64,000 nt of DNA from FEN-1139 sp964396375 (GTDB lineage: Bacteria > Myxococcota_A > Polyangia > Polyangiales > Polyangiaceae). This document shows positions 34,324 to 44,910 of this stretch, piece by piece; within the stretch, counting starts at the first letter, position 1; each line of letters opens with the position of its first letter. The notes beneath the pieces are model-generated. The model made no database searches, had not been told where the DNA came from, and saw only the letters and a program-made list of their open reading frames with translations. Where the stretch lies: contig CAYNEY010000013.1 in NCBI GenBank assembly GCA_964396375.1, forward strand, positions 1 to 64,000. Direction: 5' to 3'. The position numbers were made by a program, and so were the translations under genes.

Positions 34324-35756
34324 CAGATCACCTGCAGGTGGGTGGGTGGGGAGGGCAGAGAGCCGGGCCCAGCCTCACGAGAAAACCTTGGCAGCTCCGA
34401 GAGGGGGGCGAAATGCTCTGGATCTATGACCACTGCCGCCAGGGAATTGTTGAATGCAACCTCGAACTTGACCTTGAGCAGTTTTCCCGTCGGCTCACCC
34501 CGTGCCGGAAAATGAACAATCTCGTTTCGCTCCGTTCGCCCCGTGAAGGCTTGGTCGCGATTTCTACCCTCTACCAGCACCTGTCCCGTTTGACCAAGGA
34601 GAGAAGCGAGGTGCTGGCGACGCCATCGCTCGGCATGGACAAAGAGCCGCTCCAGGCGTTCAGCTTTGACCGTCTCGGGTATGTCATCCAGAAGGCGGAA
34701 GGCCGCTGTTCCAGGGCGCGGCGAGTACTTGAAGCCGAACACGCCGACGAAGCGGAGGCTATCCACCAACTGGAGAGTGTCCTCGAAGTCGCGCTCGGTC
34801 TCCCCGGGAAAGCCCACAATGATATCTGTCGACAAGGACAGGCCGGGCACCGCACGCTGCAATCGTTGGGCGCGCTGCAAGTAATCTGCGCGATCGTGCC
34901 GTCGCAGCATGCGCCGCAAGATCCGATCGCTGCCCGATTGCACGGGAAGGTGCAGATGCCGAGCGAGGAGTGGGAGCGTACGGTGGACCTCGATCAGCTC
35001 TTCGGTCAAGTGGCGAGGATGCGGGCTCATGTAGCGTAGCCGGACGAGTCTGGGCACCTGTTCGGCGATGCTGCGAAGCAGCTCGGCGAACGCCCCGCAC
35101 CCATCACCACCCCCGATGGCCTGGGTGGGATCCCTGTAGCTGTTGACGGTCTGGCCAAGGAGGGTGACCTCCCGCACTCCCCGCGCCACCAATCCCTTGA
35201 TCTCCGTGATGATTTGGTCTTTCGGGCGATAGCGCTCACTACCCCGAGTCAGCGGTACGATGCAGTACGTGCAGTGCTCGTCGCAGCCCTTCATCACCGT
35301 GACGAAGGCGGTGGGTGGCACATCCCTTCCGGGCAGCGGACGAGCCTCGAGAAACTGGGGATCCTCGAGATCGAACTCGACGCACGCACGCCGGGGACCG
35401 CCTTGCTCGAGATCCTGAACGAGGGCCGGCAACTGAGGGATATTGTCCGGACCAATCACCAGATCGACCTCGTGAACACGCCGAATCAGGTCTTCACCGT
35501 GCTGCTTTGCAACGCAACCCGCCACCACCAAGAGCAGCTCAGGGCGGTGTTGCTTGACACAGGCCCAGCGTCCGATGTCGCTGCGCAGTTTTTGCTCGGC
35601 CTTGTCGCGCACGCTGCAGGTGTTGATGACGATCACGTCGGCATCTTCCGTCGAAATCGCCTCCTCATGACCTGCGAGGCGTAACAACTCAGCCATGCGA
35701 GCCGAGTCATGCTCGTTCATTTGGCAGCCGTACGTGACGATCGAAAACTTGCTCAT
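34323..35756 (-). CDS. miaB: tRNA-2-methylthio-N6-dimethylallyladenosine synthase MiaB
   Basis: The 477-residue radical-SAM methylthiotransferase has the UPF0004 N-terminal domain with its three cluster cysteines (TYGCQMNEHDS, INTCSVRDKAEQK, VAGCVAKQ). The radical-SAM motif GCDEHCTYCIVP and a C-terminal TRAM domain follow. It methylthiolates A37 of tRNAs reading UNN codons. It is the first gene of a minus-strand run extending through gamma-CA, Nudix, VanW and probably the L,D-transpeptidase, and is divergent from the Rrf2 gene. Confidence 0.95.
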   Translation of the reverse strand: MSKFSIVTYGCQMNEHDSARMAELLRLAGHEEAISTEDADVIVINTCSVRDKAEQKLRSDIGRWACVKQHRPELLLVVAGCVAKQHGEDLIRRVHEVDLVIGPDNIPQLPALVQDLEQGGPRRACVEFDLEDPQFLEARPLPGRDVPPTAFVTVMKGCDEHCTYCIVPLTRGSERYRPKDQIITEIKGLVARGVREVTLLGQTVNSYRDPTQAIGGGDGCGAFAELLRSIAEQVPRLVRLRYMSPHPRHLTEELIEVHRTLPLLARHLHLPVQSGSDRILRRMLRRHDRADYLQRAQRLQRAVPGLSLSTDIIVGFPGETERDFEDTLQLVDSLRFVGVFGFKYSPRPGTAAFRLLDDIPETVKAERLERLFVHAERWRRQHLASLLGQTGQVLVEGRNRDQAFTGRTERNEIVHFPARGEPTGKLLKVKFEVAFNNSLAAVVIDPEHFAPLSELPRFSREAGPGSLPSPPTHLQVI

Positions 35757-35935
35757 GCGACCCGGGGAGCCACCACGCTAGCACGCCGATCCGTTGCGGC
35801 ACCGGCGAAAGCCCGCTCTTCTCTGGGCACTTCGGAGGGCCTGGACCCCTCGGGACCTTTGCCCCCAGGCGCGAGGGTTGCTTTCAAACCAGGCTGAGCC
35901 ACCAGGGTTCTCGGCCTCTTCTTGCCCTGGCTTCT

Positions 35936-35961
35936 TGACAATTCCGATGTAGAATTCGTCA
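35936..35961 (+). promoter_or_regulatory. Imperfect inverted repeat before the Rrf2 gene
   Basis: TGACAATTC (35936-35944) and GAATTCGTCA (35952-35961) form an imperfect dyad centred about 18 bp before the chosen GTG start. TTGACA at 35935 overlaps one arm. Rrf2 regulators often bind such dyads in their own promoters, so this may be an autoregulatory operator. Confidence 0.4.
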
Positions 35962-35966
35962 CTGTT

Positions 35967-36437
35967 GTGCTGAAGCTCTCGAACAAGGTCCACTACGCTC
36001 TTTCTGCCCTCTTCGACATCGCCTTTCTCGGACGCGGCGAGGCGGCGCAGGTGAAGGACATCGCCGAGCGACAGGAGATCCCGGTACGTTTCCTGGAACA
36101 GATCCTGGTTGATCTGAAGCGTGCAGGGTTGGTGGCCGCGAAACGCGGCCCAGCGGGTGGCTACCGTCTGGCTCACCCCCCTGAAGAAATCAACCTGGTG
36201 GCGGTGATCGAGGCCTTGGACGGCCCACTCGCGCTCTCTTCAGGCAAGGGGGCCGGTGGTCGACGTCACCGCATGGCCCTAGACACCCATCGAGTGACCG
36301 AATCCGTGATGCTCGATCTCGGCAAGGCGTTGGTTGGGTGCATTAGCGCCGTCTCAATAGCCGACCTGTGCCGGCGTGCCGAAGCGTTTGGCGTACCCCG
36401 CCCGGATGATCCCGGGCCGTTCGTTTATATGATCTGA
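35967..36437 (+). CDS. Rrf2-family transcriptional regulator without the Fe-S cysteines
   Basis: From GTG 35967 the protein is 156 residues and opens LKLSNKVHYALSALFDIA, the usual Rrf2 start. VRFLEQILVDLKRAGLVAAKRGPAGGYRLA is the recognition helix and wing. The three cysteines that hold the 2Fe-2S cluster in IscR and NsrR are missing: the loop after ALDGPLALSS reads GKGAGGRRHR. Only two Cys occur, both in the C-terminal helix. It may sense something other than Fe-S status, as CymR does. Six bp separate its stop from the next gene, suggesting control of the two exported proteins downstream. The open frame reaches 35922. Confidence 0.85.
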   Translation: MLKLSNKVHYALSALFDIAFLGRGEAAQVKDIAERQEIPVRFLEQILVDLKRAGLVAAKRGPAGGYRLAHPPEEINLVAVIEALDGPLALSSGKGAGGRRHRMALDTHRVTESVMLDLGKALVGCISAVSIADLCRRAEAFGVPRPDDPGPFVYMI

Positions 36438-36442
36438 GGCTC

Positions 36443-37645
36443 ATGCTACTTTCGCTGTGCTTCGCACTGATCACCACATTCGTATCGTGCGCGGCAGTAG
36501 CGGATCTGGACTCCGATCTGGCTCGAGTGATGAAGAGTTTCGAAGGTTCCCCTCGCCGCGTGCTGCCCTTTCGGCATATGGCGCGAGGCGAACGGGTTCC
36601 ATTGCTCCTTCCGGCCGAGATCCTCATGTCTGCCAGATACCCATGCGTTCAGCTGACGGTGATTGGTTCCCCGTTCAGTCAGTTCGTCATCGAGGGCGAG
36701 GGTGATTGGTCCGAGGCAAGCCGACTCGGCTTGATCGACTCGGTACGCTGCGGTGCACAGCGCTACGCCTGGATGAGCGCGGCGATAGTGATGCATTCAG
36801 AATCAGGGTTCATCACCAGCGCAACGCGTGCTCTTGAGGGACCGGACGTGCCGCCGGTAGCAACCCTCTTGACCGAACGAGGACTGGGACCAGACGACAG
36901 CGCTCTAAAAGGATTCATCGAGCGGGACACGGACGACAACGGGCGGTCGGAGGCGCTCGGCTCCGCAGCTCGAACGAGCGGCGCGCTTTCGGTGACCTCA
37001 ATCGTCGTTCCCGCTGAAAAGGGCAACAGCTTCGAGTTCGCCGTAGAGTCGGGTTGCCATGAGCTGGCGGTGGCACGTCGCACCATCAAGCTGAGCCGCC
37101 TCGAGGTGATACTGGTGGAGGCGGATTCCCAGACGATTCTGGAGCGGACTCAGCCCTCTTGGTACCCACGAGCACAATTCTGTCTCGAGCACGCCGCACC
37201 TCTCCACATTCGAGTCCTCGGGGTCAGCGATCAGGATCTCGAACTGTGGCACGCGCGGTATTCCTACCCCCTGGCTGGTTGGTCCACTACACCTCCCGCG
37301 GCCTCACGGCATGCAGCGCGTGCGCTGTTCGAGCACCGCGTCCGGAGCCTTGACGAACCACCCGTCGTCTCCTTCACAACCGGGCGCGGCACTGTGGTCA
37401 CCACCACGTCCCTCGCCCATGGACGCTGCTACCTCGCAATAGCAGCATCCACCCTCGGCTCGCCCGCTCCTCTGCTCCTCTCGGTCCGCACCAGCGAGCG
37501 CACCCATTTTGATGTTGGTGAGAGGCACGCGGCACTGGTCGCTTTCTGCGTCGCCAGCAATGAGCGAGCGGTGCGCGTGACGACCGGTGTCGAATTCGAC
37601 TCCTCGGCGAGGGTTGCGGTTTTCGACCTCGGGGTGGGTCCGTGA
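36443..37645 (+). CDS. Exported protein with three paired-cysteine modules, unknown function
   Basis: The 400-residue product has a signal peptide (1-20, ending CAAVA). Outside the signal there are exactly six cysteines in three pairs: 68/103, 205/247 and 329/369. Around each pair the pattern is alike: Cys starts a beta-strand (CVQLTV, CHELAV, CYLAIA), then after 35-42 residues comes FC or RC and a strand ending in a hydrophobic, Val-rich stretch. This resembles repeated PPC-type beta domains. I do not recognise a family. It is the middle gene of Rrf2 - this gene - paired-Cys lipoprotein, overlapping the latter by 4 nt (GTGA). Confidence 0.8.
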   Translation: MLLSLCFALITTFVSCAAVADLDSDLARVMKSFEGSPRRVLPFRHMARGERVPLLLPAEILMSARYPCVQLTVIGSPFSQFVIEGEGDWSEASRLGLIDSVRCGAQRYAWMSAAIVMHSESGFITSATRALEGPDVPPVATLLTERGLGPDDSALKGFIERDTDDNGRSEALGSAARTSGALSVTSIVVPAEKGNSFEFAVESGCHELAVARRTIKLSRLEVILVEADSQTILERTQPSWYPRAQFCLEHAAPLHIRVLGVSDQDLELWHARYSYPLAGWSTTPPAASRHAARALFEHRVRSLDEPPVVSFTTGRGTVVTTTSLAHGRCYLAIAASTLGSPAPLLLSVRTSERTHFDVGERHAALVAFCVASNERAVRVTTGVEFDSSARVAVFDLGVGP

Positions 37646-39354
37646 CCTTACCGCGTTCCCTCGTCACCCGACCCAAGCCTTTCGGCTGGCTTATCTGCCT
37701 TGGTGCGCTCGGATGCAGCCATCCGCTCCCGAGCACACCCACCCCTGCCCCCGATCCGGGCATCACGGTGACCACCCGTTGGCTCGATCCGGACGAGAAA
37801 AAGCTCAGCTCTCTCGGCCTCGGCCAGCCCCACATCCTCGCGACCGACGCCCTTTCCACCGGGGATCGGATGACCCTTCGGCTTCGAACCCGCCCTTTCC
37901 ACTGCAGCTTGATCCTGGCACGCGGTCACGAAAACATCAAAGGGCTCGATTTGTTCGTGTTCGGAGAGGACGGGGCGGTCATGGCTTCGGACACCCTCGG
38001 TGACCCAACTCCGACCCTGCTCGTGTGCCCCACCCGTTCTCTCCCGCTCTTCGTGGTGGGCAGGGTCACCGAGGGTGCGGGGCTGGTGGTGGTGGGCGCT
38101 GAGCCCATACCATTCGAGTTCCGTCAGCTCACCGAACTGCGTTTTGGGCTCAATCGCGAGGGACGCCGACCCCCACCCTCGGGCGAGTCGGAGACGCTTC
38201 GGAGTCGCCTGGCACTTCGCCAACGTGAACTCGACGGCCGTTTTCAGCTGGAGCGAGTCGAGCAGGTACCGCTAGATGCCCGAGAACCAACCTGGCTCAG
38301 TTTGTCAGTTCCCGGTGAAACCTGCCTCGATCTCTTCGCGGTACCAAGCCCTTCGCTCTTCGGCCTTCAGGCGCAGCTCTTTGATCGCCAGGGTGTGCCA
38401 AAAGGCAGCTTGCGGTTCTCCTCGGACGCCGAGGGGAGCCTGGTCTGCGCACAGAAGAGTAGCTCGCTTTCTCTTGCACTTCGTCCGCACGCTGGGCGAG
38501 GCGAACTTACGCTCTTCATCTCGCGTAGTCCGTGGCACCCCCGCGGCTCATCCCGGGTCTTTAGGCTCGATCTGGATGGTTCAGAAAGGCCGCCTCCTCG
38601 TCTCCCCTCCGACGCCCCCAACTCATCCCGACTCTTCGAGGACTTCCGCGTACCGGGGGAGTTCGCGCAAACCCGCCTCCGACCAAACTCCGGCTGCACC
38701 ATGCTCGAGGCTCTCCTGAGTGAAGAGGGTCAAGGGATTGCGATGCGGCTCACCAGCACAAACGCGATGCCAATTGACGAGGTGCGCGGTGCACATTCAG
38801 CCACGCTGGTCACCTGTCTCGCCGAATCCACGCTGCTCGAGACCGAAGTCACCGAGCGTGCTGGAACGCTTCTGCTCTGGCAGAAGGATCTAGAGCTCAC
38901 GAACCCGGTGATCGGAACCCATCCCCGCGCCTTTGCGCGGTTGCTCTCACGGTTGCTCCACGAACCATCCGCTAGCCCAAACCAGCTGGCCCAAGAGATC
39001 GAGCCGATCATGCCCTCCACTGCCCAGCAGCCAGCAAGACCACGGCACTTCGACGTCCCCTCTGGCAGTTGTCTCGACCTCGCTCTCAGCCGCGAAGATG
39101 GGGAGGGCTGGGTCAAGGTGGCCGTCACTCAATCGAGCTCACCGAAGCAGCCCAGCATGTTGTCCGGAGTTGGCCAGGTTCAGGGCCGCGTCTGCCACGC
39201 TCCCGGGGCCGCCGAGAGTACTGACACGATGGATGTCTCCGTGCTCGTCGAGCCTCCAACCAATACAGTGCTGTTGTTCGCGCGGATCACCGCGCTTGCA
39301 GCGGACACAAGTCACGAACCAACGCCGAACGCAGCTCCTGTCGCTCATCCTTGA
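37642..39354 (+). CDS. Lipoprotein with four paired-cysteine modules, unknown function
   Basis: The 570-residue product starts with a lipoprotein-like signal (ALGC, Cys25). All remaining cysteines form four pairs with near-constant spacing: 88/129, 228/269, 352/392 and 477/518 (41, 41, 40, 41). Each module runs Cys-hydrophobic strand (CSLILA, CLDLFA, CTMLEA, CLDLAL), a loop with Asp/Gly, then VC or TC and a Val/Leu-rich strand ending near LFVV-, LSLAL- or LLLW-like text. The modules resemble those of the preceding gene, so the two are probable paralogues. The 3' end overlaps the convergent Tudor-like gene by 68 bp. Confidence 0.8.
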   Translation: MTLPRSLVTRPKPFGWLICLGALGCSHPLPSTPTPAPDPGITVTTRWLDPDEKKLSSLGLGQPHILATDALSTGDRMTLRLRTRPFHCSLILARGHENIKGLDLFVFGEDGAVMASDTLGDPTPTLLVCPTRSLPLFVVGRVTEGAGLVVVGAEPIPFEFRQLTELRFGLNREGRRPPPSGESETLRSRLALRQRELDGRFQLERVEQVPLDAREPTWLSLSVPGETCLDLFAVPSPSLFGLQAQLFDRQGVPKGSLRFSSDAEGSLVCAQKSSSLSLALRPHAGRGELTLFISRSPWHPRGSSRVFRLDLDGSERPPPRLPSDAPNSSRLFEDFRVPGEFAQTRLRPNSGCTMLEALLSEEGQGIAMRLTSTNAMPIDEVRGAHSATLVTCLAESTLLETEVTERAGTLLLWQKDLELTNPVIGTHPRAFARLLSRLLHEPSASPNQLAQEIEPIMPSTAQQPARPRHFDVPSGSCLDLALSREDGEGWVKVAVTQSSSPKQPSMLSGVGQVQGRVCHAPGAAESTDTMDVSVLVEPPTNTVLLFARITALAADTSHEPTPNAAPVAHP

Positions 39355-40201
39355 CCTGGGCATCGACCGAAGCAAGTTGAACGACAAGCACCGGCGCCCA
39401 GGGGGCTCCCGGTCCGGAGGGACGCAGCAGAGCGTAGCGACCCTTCTCGGGCATTCCACAGGAGGGAGGATGCGGAACCACGGCATCGAGCCCCAGCTCA
39501 GTCGAACTCTGATCAGCTTCCCAACGCACCATCACCCGGTGACGCTCGACCTCGACCACCCGCGCGTCGTACCAGCGGCCATCGCGCCATGCCAACACGG
39601 GTCTTCGTGCTTGCGGTCGATACCCCAAGGGAGCGCGCGGTGCTCCCGCCGCTTGCACGCCATCCAAGAAAGCTCGCAGTACCCCGACTCTCTCGAAGTG
39701 GCGCCGTAGGTTCAGCTCGGTCACTGCGGTTGGCGCCACCACCTGGTGTGCGGCGAGGCGGTGCTCGCCGCCCTCGGCGTCGCTGACCCGAAGCTGGCCC
39801 TCGATTTGCCCCAGCATCCGACATGCCGTCCAACCTCGAGCGCCAAGCTCACAGACCGCGAAGGCCCCAACCACTGGGCTCGACTCGGGAGGGAGGCGAT
39901 ACATGTCTTCTGGGTGGACTCGCGTCACCTGTCCATCCGTCGACCATTGGACGCGCAACCCATCTCGCTCGTTGGTGAGCACCGTTCCCGTACGAAACTC
40001 AGCCGCGGCAGTCTCGACCAGCACCTGCGCTCCGCGCTCTATCGTGGGCGGCACTCGCCGCTTTTCCACCTGGCGCTCAAGACAGCCAGAGCAAAGCCCA
40101 AGACCCAAAGCCACTCTGAAACATCGCCGAGCGAACCCACACCAACCACATCTACCCGCCTTGGGTCGTGGCGCAGGGCGTTGGCAAACGCACGATTTCA
40201 T
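39287..40201 (-). CDS. Exported protein with Tudor/SH3-like repeats
   Basis: From ATG 40201 the product is 304 residues. After a basic, Cys-rich N-terminus and a hydrophobic stretch (ALGLGLCSGC, possible lipoprotein signal), three or four beta-barrel-like modules of about 45-55 residues follow. Examples begin GAQVLVETAAAEFRTGTVL, GAFAVCELGARGWTACRML and RPVLAWRDGRWYDARVVEV. The pattern of V-x-A-x-W/F...GRV and VRW resembles Tudor, Agenet or SH3-like folds. These are rare in exported bacterial proteins. Function is unknown. The upstream hairpin at 40213-40250 separates it from the Lys/Ala-rich gene. Confidence 0.68.
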   Translation of the reverse strand: MKSCVCQRPAPRPKAGRCGWCGFARRCFRVALGLGLCSGCLERQVEKRRVPPTIERGAQVLVETAAAEFRTGTVLTNERDGLRVQWSTDGQVTRVHPEDMYRLPPESSPVVGAFAVCELGARGWTACRMLGQIEGQLRVSDAEGGEHRLAAHQVVAPTAVTELNLRRHFERVGVLRAFLDGVQAAGAPRAPLGYRPQARRPVLAWRDGRWYDARVVEVERHRVMVRWEADQSSTELGLDAVVPHPPSCGMPEKGRYALLRPSGPGAPWAPVLVVQLASVDAQVKDERQELRSALVRDLCPLQAR

Positions 40202-40212
40202 GTGAAAACACC

Positions 40213-40250
40213 CCCAAAAACCAACGCGGGACGACCATCGTCGTCCCGCG
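40213..40250 (-). terminator. Rho-independent terminator of the Lys/Ala-rich gene
   Basis: A perfect 11-bp stem CGCGGGACGAC/GTCGTCCCGCG (40225-40235 with 40240-40250) closes a 4-nt loop. On the minus strand it is followed by GGTTTTTGG. It lies about 60 nt past the stop of the histone-like gene and just upstream of the next minus-strand gene. Confidence 0.85.
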
Positions 40251-40311
40251 CAAGTCGTCACGTTGAACGAAGTGTCCGGTGCGTTCTAGCCCGACACTTC
40301 CGCGACGAATC

Positions 40312-40780
40312 TCAGATCTCGACCACCACGGCAGGGGCAGCCATCGCCTTAGCAGCCTTGCGACCCTTCTTCGGGGCTTTCTTGGCAGCCTTCTTGGCAG
40401 CCTTCTTCGGGGCTTTCTTGGCAGCCTTCTTCGGGGCCTTCTTGGCAGCCTTCTTCGCGGTCTTCTTGGCAGCCTTCTTCGCGGTCTTCTTGGCAGCCTT
40501 CTTCGCGGTCTTCTTGNNNNNNNNNNNNNNNNNNNNNNNNNNNNNNNNNNNNNNNNNNNNNNNNNNNNNNNNNNNNNNNNNNNNNNNNNNNNNNNNNNNN
40601 NNNNNNNNNNNNNNNNGCAGCCTTCTTCGCCTTCGGTGCAGCAGCGTCTGCGACAACAGCCGCCGCCTTCTTGCCCTTCTTCGCCTTCTTGCCAGTCTTC
40701 TTGGCAGCCTTCTTCGCCTTCTTTGCCTTCGGTGCAGCGGCGTCTGCGACGACAGCTGCCTTCTTCTTACGTGCGGCCAT
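40312..40780 (-). CDS. Histone H1-like Lys/Ala/Pro repeat protein, interrupted by an assembly gap
   Basis: The start at 40780 has an AAGGAGG SD and reads MAARKKKAAVVADAAAPKAKK. Beyond the N run the minus strand encodes repeats of KKAAKKT and KKAAKKAP and ends GRKAAKAMAAPAVVVEI at 40312. The two halves lie in different frames across the 100 N, so the gap length is not real and the true repeat number is unknown. Highly basic proteins of this type compact DNA or RNA in several bacteria (HctA/H1-like). The gene has its own promoter dyad and terminator. Confidence 0.82.
40517..40616. other. Assembly gap (100 N)
   Basis: Exactly 100 N lie inside the repeat region of the Lys/Ala-rich gene, a conventional scaffold gap of unknown length. 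The repeats on both sides explain why the assembly broke here. Confidence 0.99.
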
Positions 40781-40823
40781 GGATCCTCCTTGAAGAGAGC
40801 CGGCAGGTCGAACCACCGGCCCC

Positions 40824-40862
40824 GTTGCAATGCATATATTGCAACCTAATGTGACGTGTCAA
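40824..40862 (-). promoter_or_regulatory. Promoter with overlapping dyad for the Lys/Ala-rich gene
   Basis: On the minus strand TTGACA (40857-40862) is followed after 18 bp by TATATG (40833-40838). A perfect dyad, GTTGCAAT-6-ATTGCAAC (40824-40845), covers the -10 element. It lies 44-82 bp upstream of the start codon. The dyad is a likely operator. Confidence 0.6.
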
Positions 40863-41289
40863 CATGCATTGCGATCCAACATGCTGATTTTTCGGCACCA
40901 TGCCGAGACCAGCCTGTCGGACGCCTGCCCGGCCTGGTAGCCGGGAAAGTCTGTGAGCCCTACGCACCTTGTCCACGCTACTGAACGCCTGGCAGGGGCG
41001 CTCACACCACGCGCTGCGAACCGAGACACCAAGATGGACCGTGCGTGCACCACCACCCACGCCGCCCTTGGACATCTGCATCGACGCCAACGTCATGCTC
41101 TCCACTTCGCGCACAAGTTCGATCCGCTCGAGCTCATGTAAGGCTCCATCTTAGAGCATAGTCCACCTGAAATGGGAACCACAAAAAATCGCTCAGTCAG
41201 TCACGTGCGGTGTGCCGCGTTCATGCGTCGACGAGCAACGTCGCTGGGAGCTTCTGCCGCTGAGAGGAGAGAGTGTGGCCATGCGGGAG
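40863..41289. other. Non-coding spacer, no gene recognised
   Basis: About 430 bp between the Lys/Ala-rich gene promoter and the 3' end of the hydrolase gene. Short open frames exist but have no SD, no family resemblance and no coding look. A TTTTTT tract on the minus strand near 41185-41190 follows the hydrolase 3' end by 100 nt, without a good stem before it. I see no RNA gene. Confidence 0.6.
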
Positions 41290-42150
41290 CTAGTCGCCAG
41301 AAAAATAGCCAATTTCTCCGCTGCTGCACCGCAGCACGAAGCACCGAAGCACACGTTCGAAGTCGCGGGGGGCGGAGAGGTTCACGACGTGACCGGCACC
41401 ACGGAGGATCTCTACGTGGGCTCGCGGCAGGTGTGTGCCAAGCTCGATGGCGGTCTTCACCGCGTTTGGATCATGCTCGCCGGCCAGAAGGATGCTCGGG
41501 ATGGCCAGAACCGATGAGAACCCCGGCAGCTCCCAAAGTGGCGGAATTTGCGCCACTCCGTAGTGAAGCAGCGCCCGCAGGCTTCCCTCATCATGTTCCT
41601 GCATCCCCCGCTCGATGAGCATGCGCAGCCCCTCCTTCATCTCACCCAACTCGGGTAGCAGGCGAGTGCCGCGACCACGAATGCCCAGGCCAGCGCCAAG
41701 GCTTTCGGCGAGGTCGAGTGCGAAACTTCGGGTTCTAGCACCCCCAGCCGGTGGCGAAGCCAAGACGATGCCGCGAACCATTTCGGGGCGACGGGCAGCC
41801 AGTGCCAGTGCAGTCGCGGCCCCGAGTGAGAGCCCTCCTACTATGAGGTGAGCTCCGGCGAACCGCGTGAGGATGGTCTCGAGGTCGTCGACCAGCGCGT
41901 CGAAGCCGACTCTGGCACGCTCGGTCGACCCGAGCGGCGACCCGCCGTGTCCCCTCGCATCGTACAGAACGACGTGGCACAGATCGCGGATCTTGGCGGC
42001 ACAAGCACGGAAATTCCGCCGACTTCCGCCAAAACCATGGGCCCACACCAGAACCCAGGAGTTCTTCGGGTCCGTGGAGCTGTGAACCTCGACCCGGAGT
42101 TGGGTCCCGTCACGGCTCTCCCAATCACCTCCGATTGGCATTTCAATCAT
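41290..42150 (-). CDS. Alpha/beta-fold hydrolase
   Basis: The 286-residue protein shows WAHGFGGSRRNF (oxyanion region), YDARGHGGS, the nucleophile elbow GGLSLGAATALALA (Ser of GLSLG), an acid near AGEHDPN and the catalytic His in GAGHVVNL. It has no signal peptide and is presumably cytosolic. Family members include esterases, lactonases and C-C hydrolases; the substrate cannot be read from sequence. It is divergent from the helicase gene. Confidence 0.88.
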   Translation of the reverse strand: MIEMPIGGDWESRDGTQLRVEVHSSTDPKNSWVLVWAHGFGGSRRNFRACAAKIRDLCHVVLYDARGHGGSPLGSTERARVGFDALVDDLETILTRFAGAHLIVGGLSLGAATALALAARRPEMVRGIVLASPPAGGARTRSFALDLAESLGAGLGIRGRGTRLLPELGEMKEGLRMLIERGMQEHDEGSLRALLHYGVAQIPPLWELPGFSSVLAIPSILLAGEHDPNAVKTAIELGTHLPRAHVEILRGAGHVVNLSAPRDFERVLRCFVLRCSSGEIGYFSGD

Positions 42151-42240
42151 GAAAGCTCACCCGATTCACCTTGGTCGAGCTCGGGTCTTGACCAACGCGC
42201 GGCTCACGTCAAGATGCGCGAGCCCTCGTGCTCGTCCCCG

Positions 42241-44538
<2,298 letters not shown>

Positions 44539-44910
44539 CGCTCGACCATACTGGCCTCGATCGATCGTGCGGATTCACCAGCCTTGAGACGACGTCGGAC
44601 CTCGCGCCGCATGCTCTGCGACAGCTCAGAGCCGTGGATGTCGATGGTTTGATTCCAGCAGCACGGGGCGATCAGCCGGGCCTCGACCTCCGCGGCGCCG
44701 GGTACCATTTCCCCAAGCTCGAGGTCAGCGGTGGCAGGCTGATGGGCAGTGGATGCGGCGGCCGAACCCGCGAGGAGCAGGACGGCGAGGACGATTCGAG
44801 TTGAAACTTGGGGAAACTGAGGCACTTTGCTGCTCACCGTACCACATAAGTTCGATTCGGTGAGCCTCGGCTCGCTACCCCCAACCTTCTCCTCGTCTCT
44901 TCAAGGTTCG

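Noticed and set aside
40866..41140. Short open frames in the spacer upstream of the histone-like gene
   Set aside because: No SD, no conserved motif, and they overlap one another in several frames.
41180..41240. Terminator for the alpha/beta hydrolase at the TTTTTT tract
   Set aside because: No stable stem directly precedes the T-run on the minus strand.
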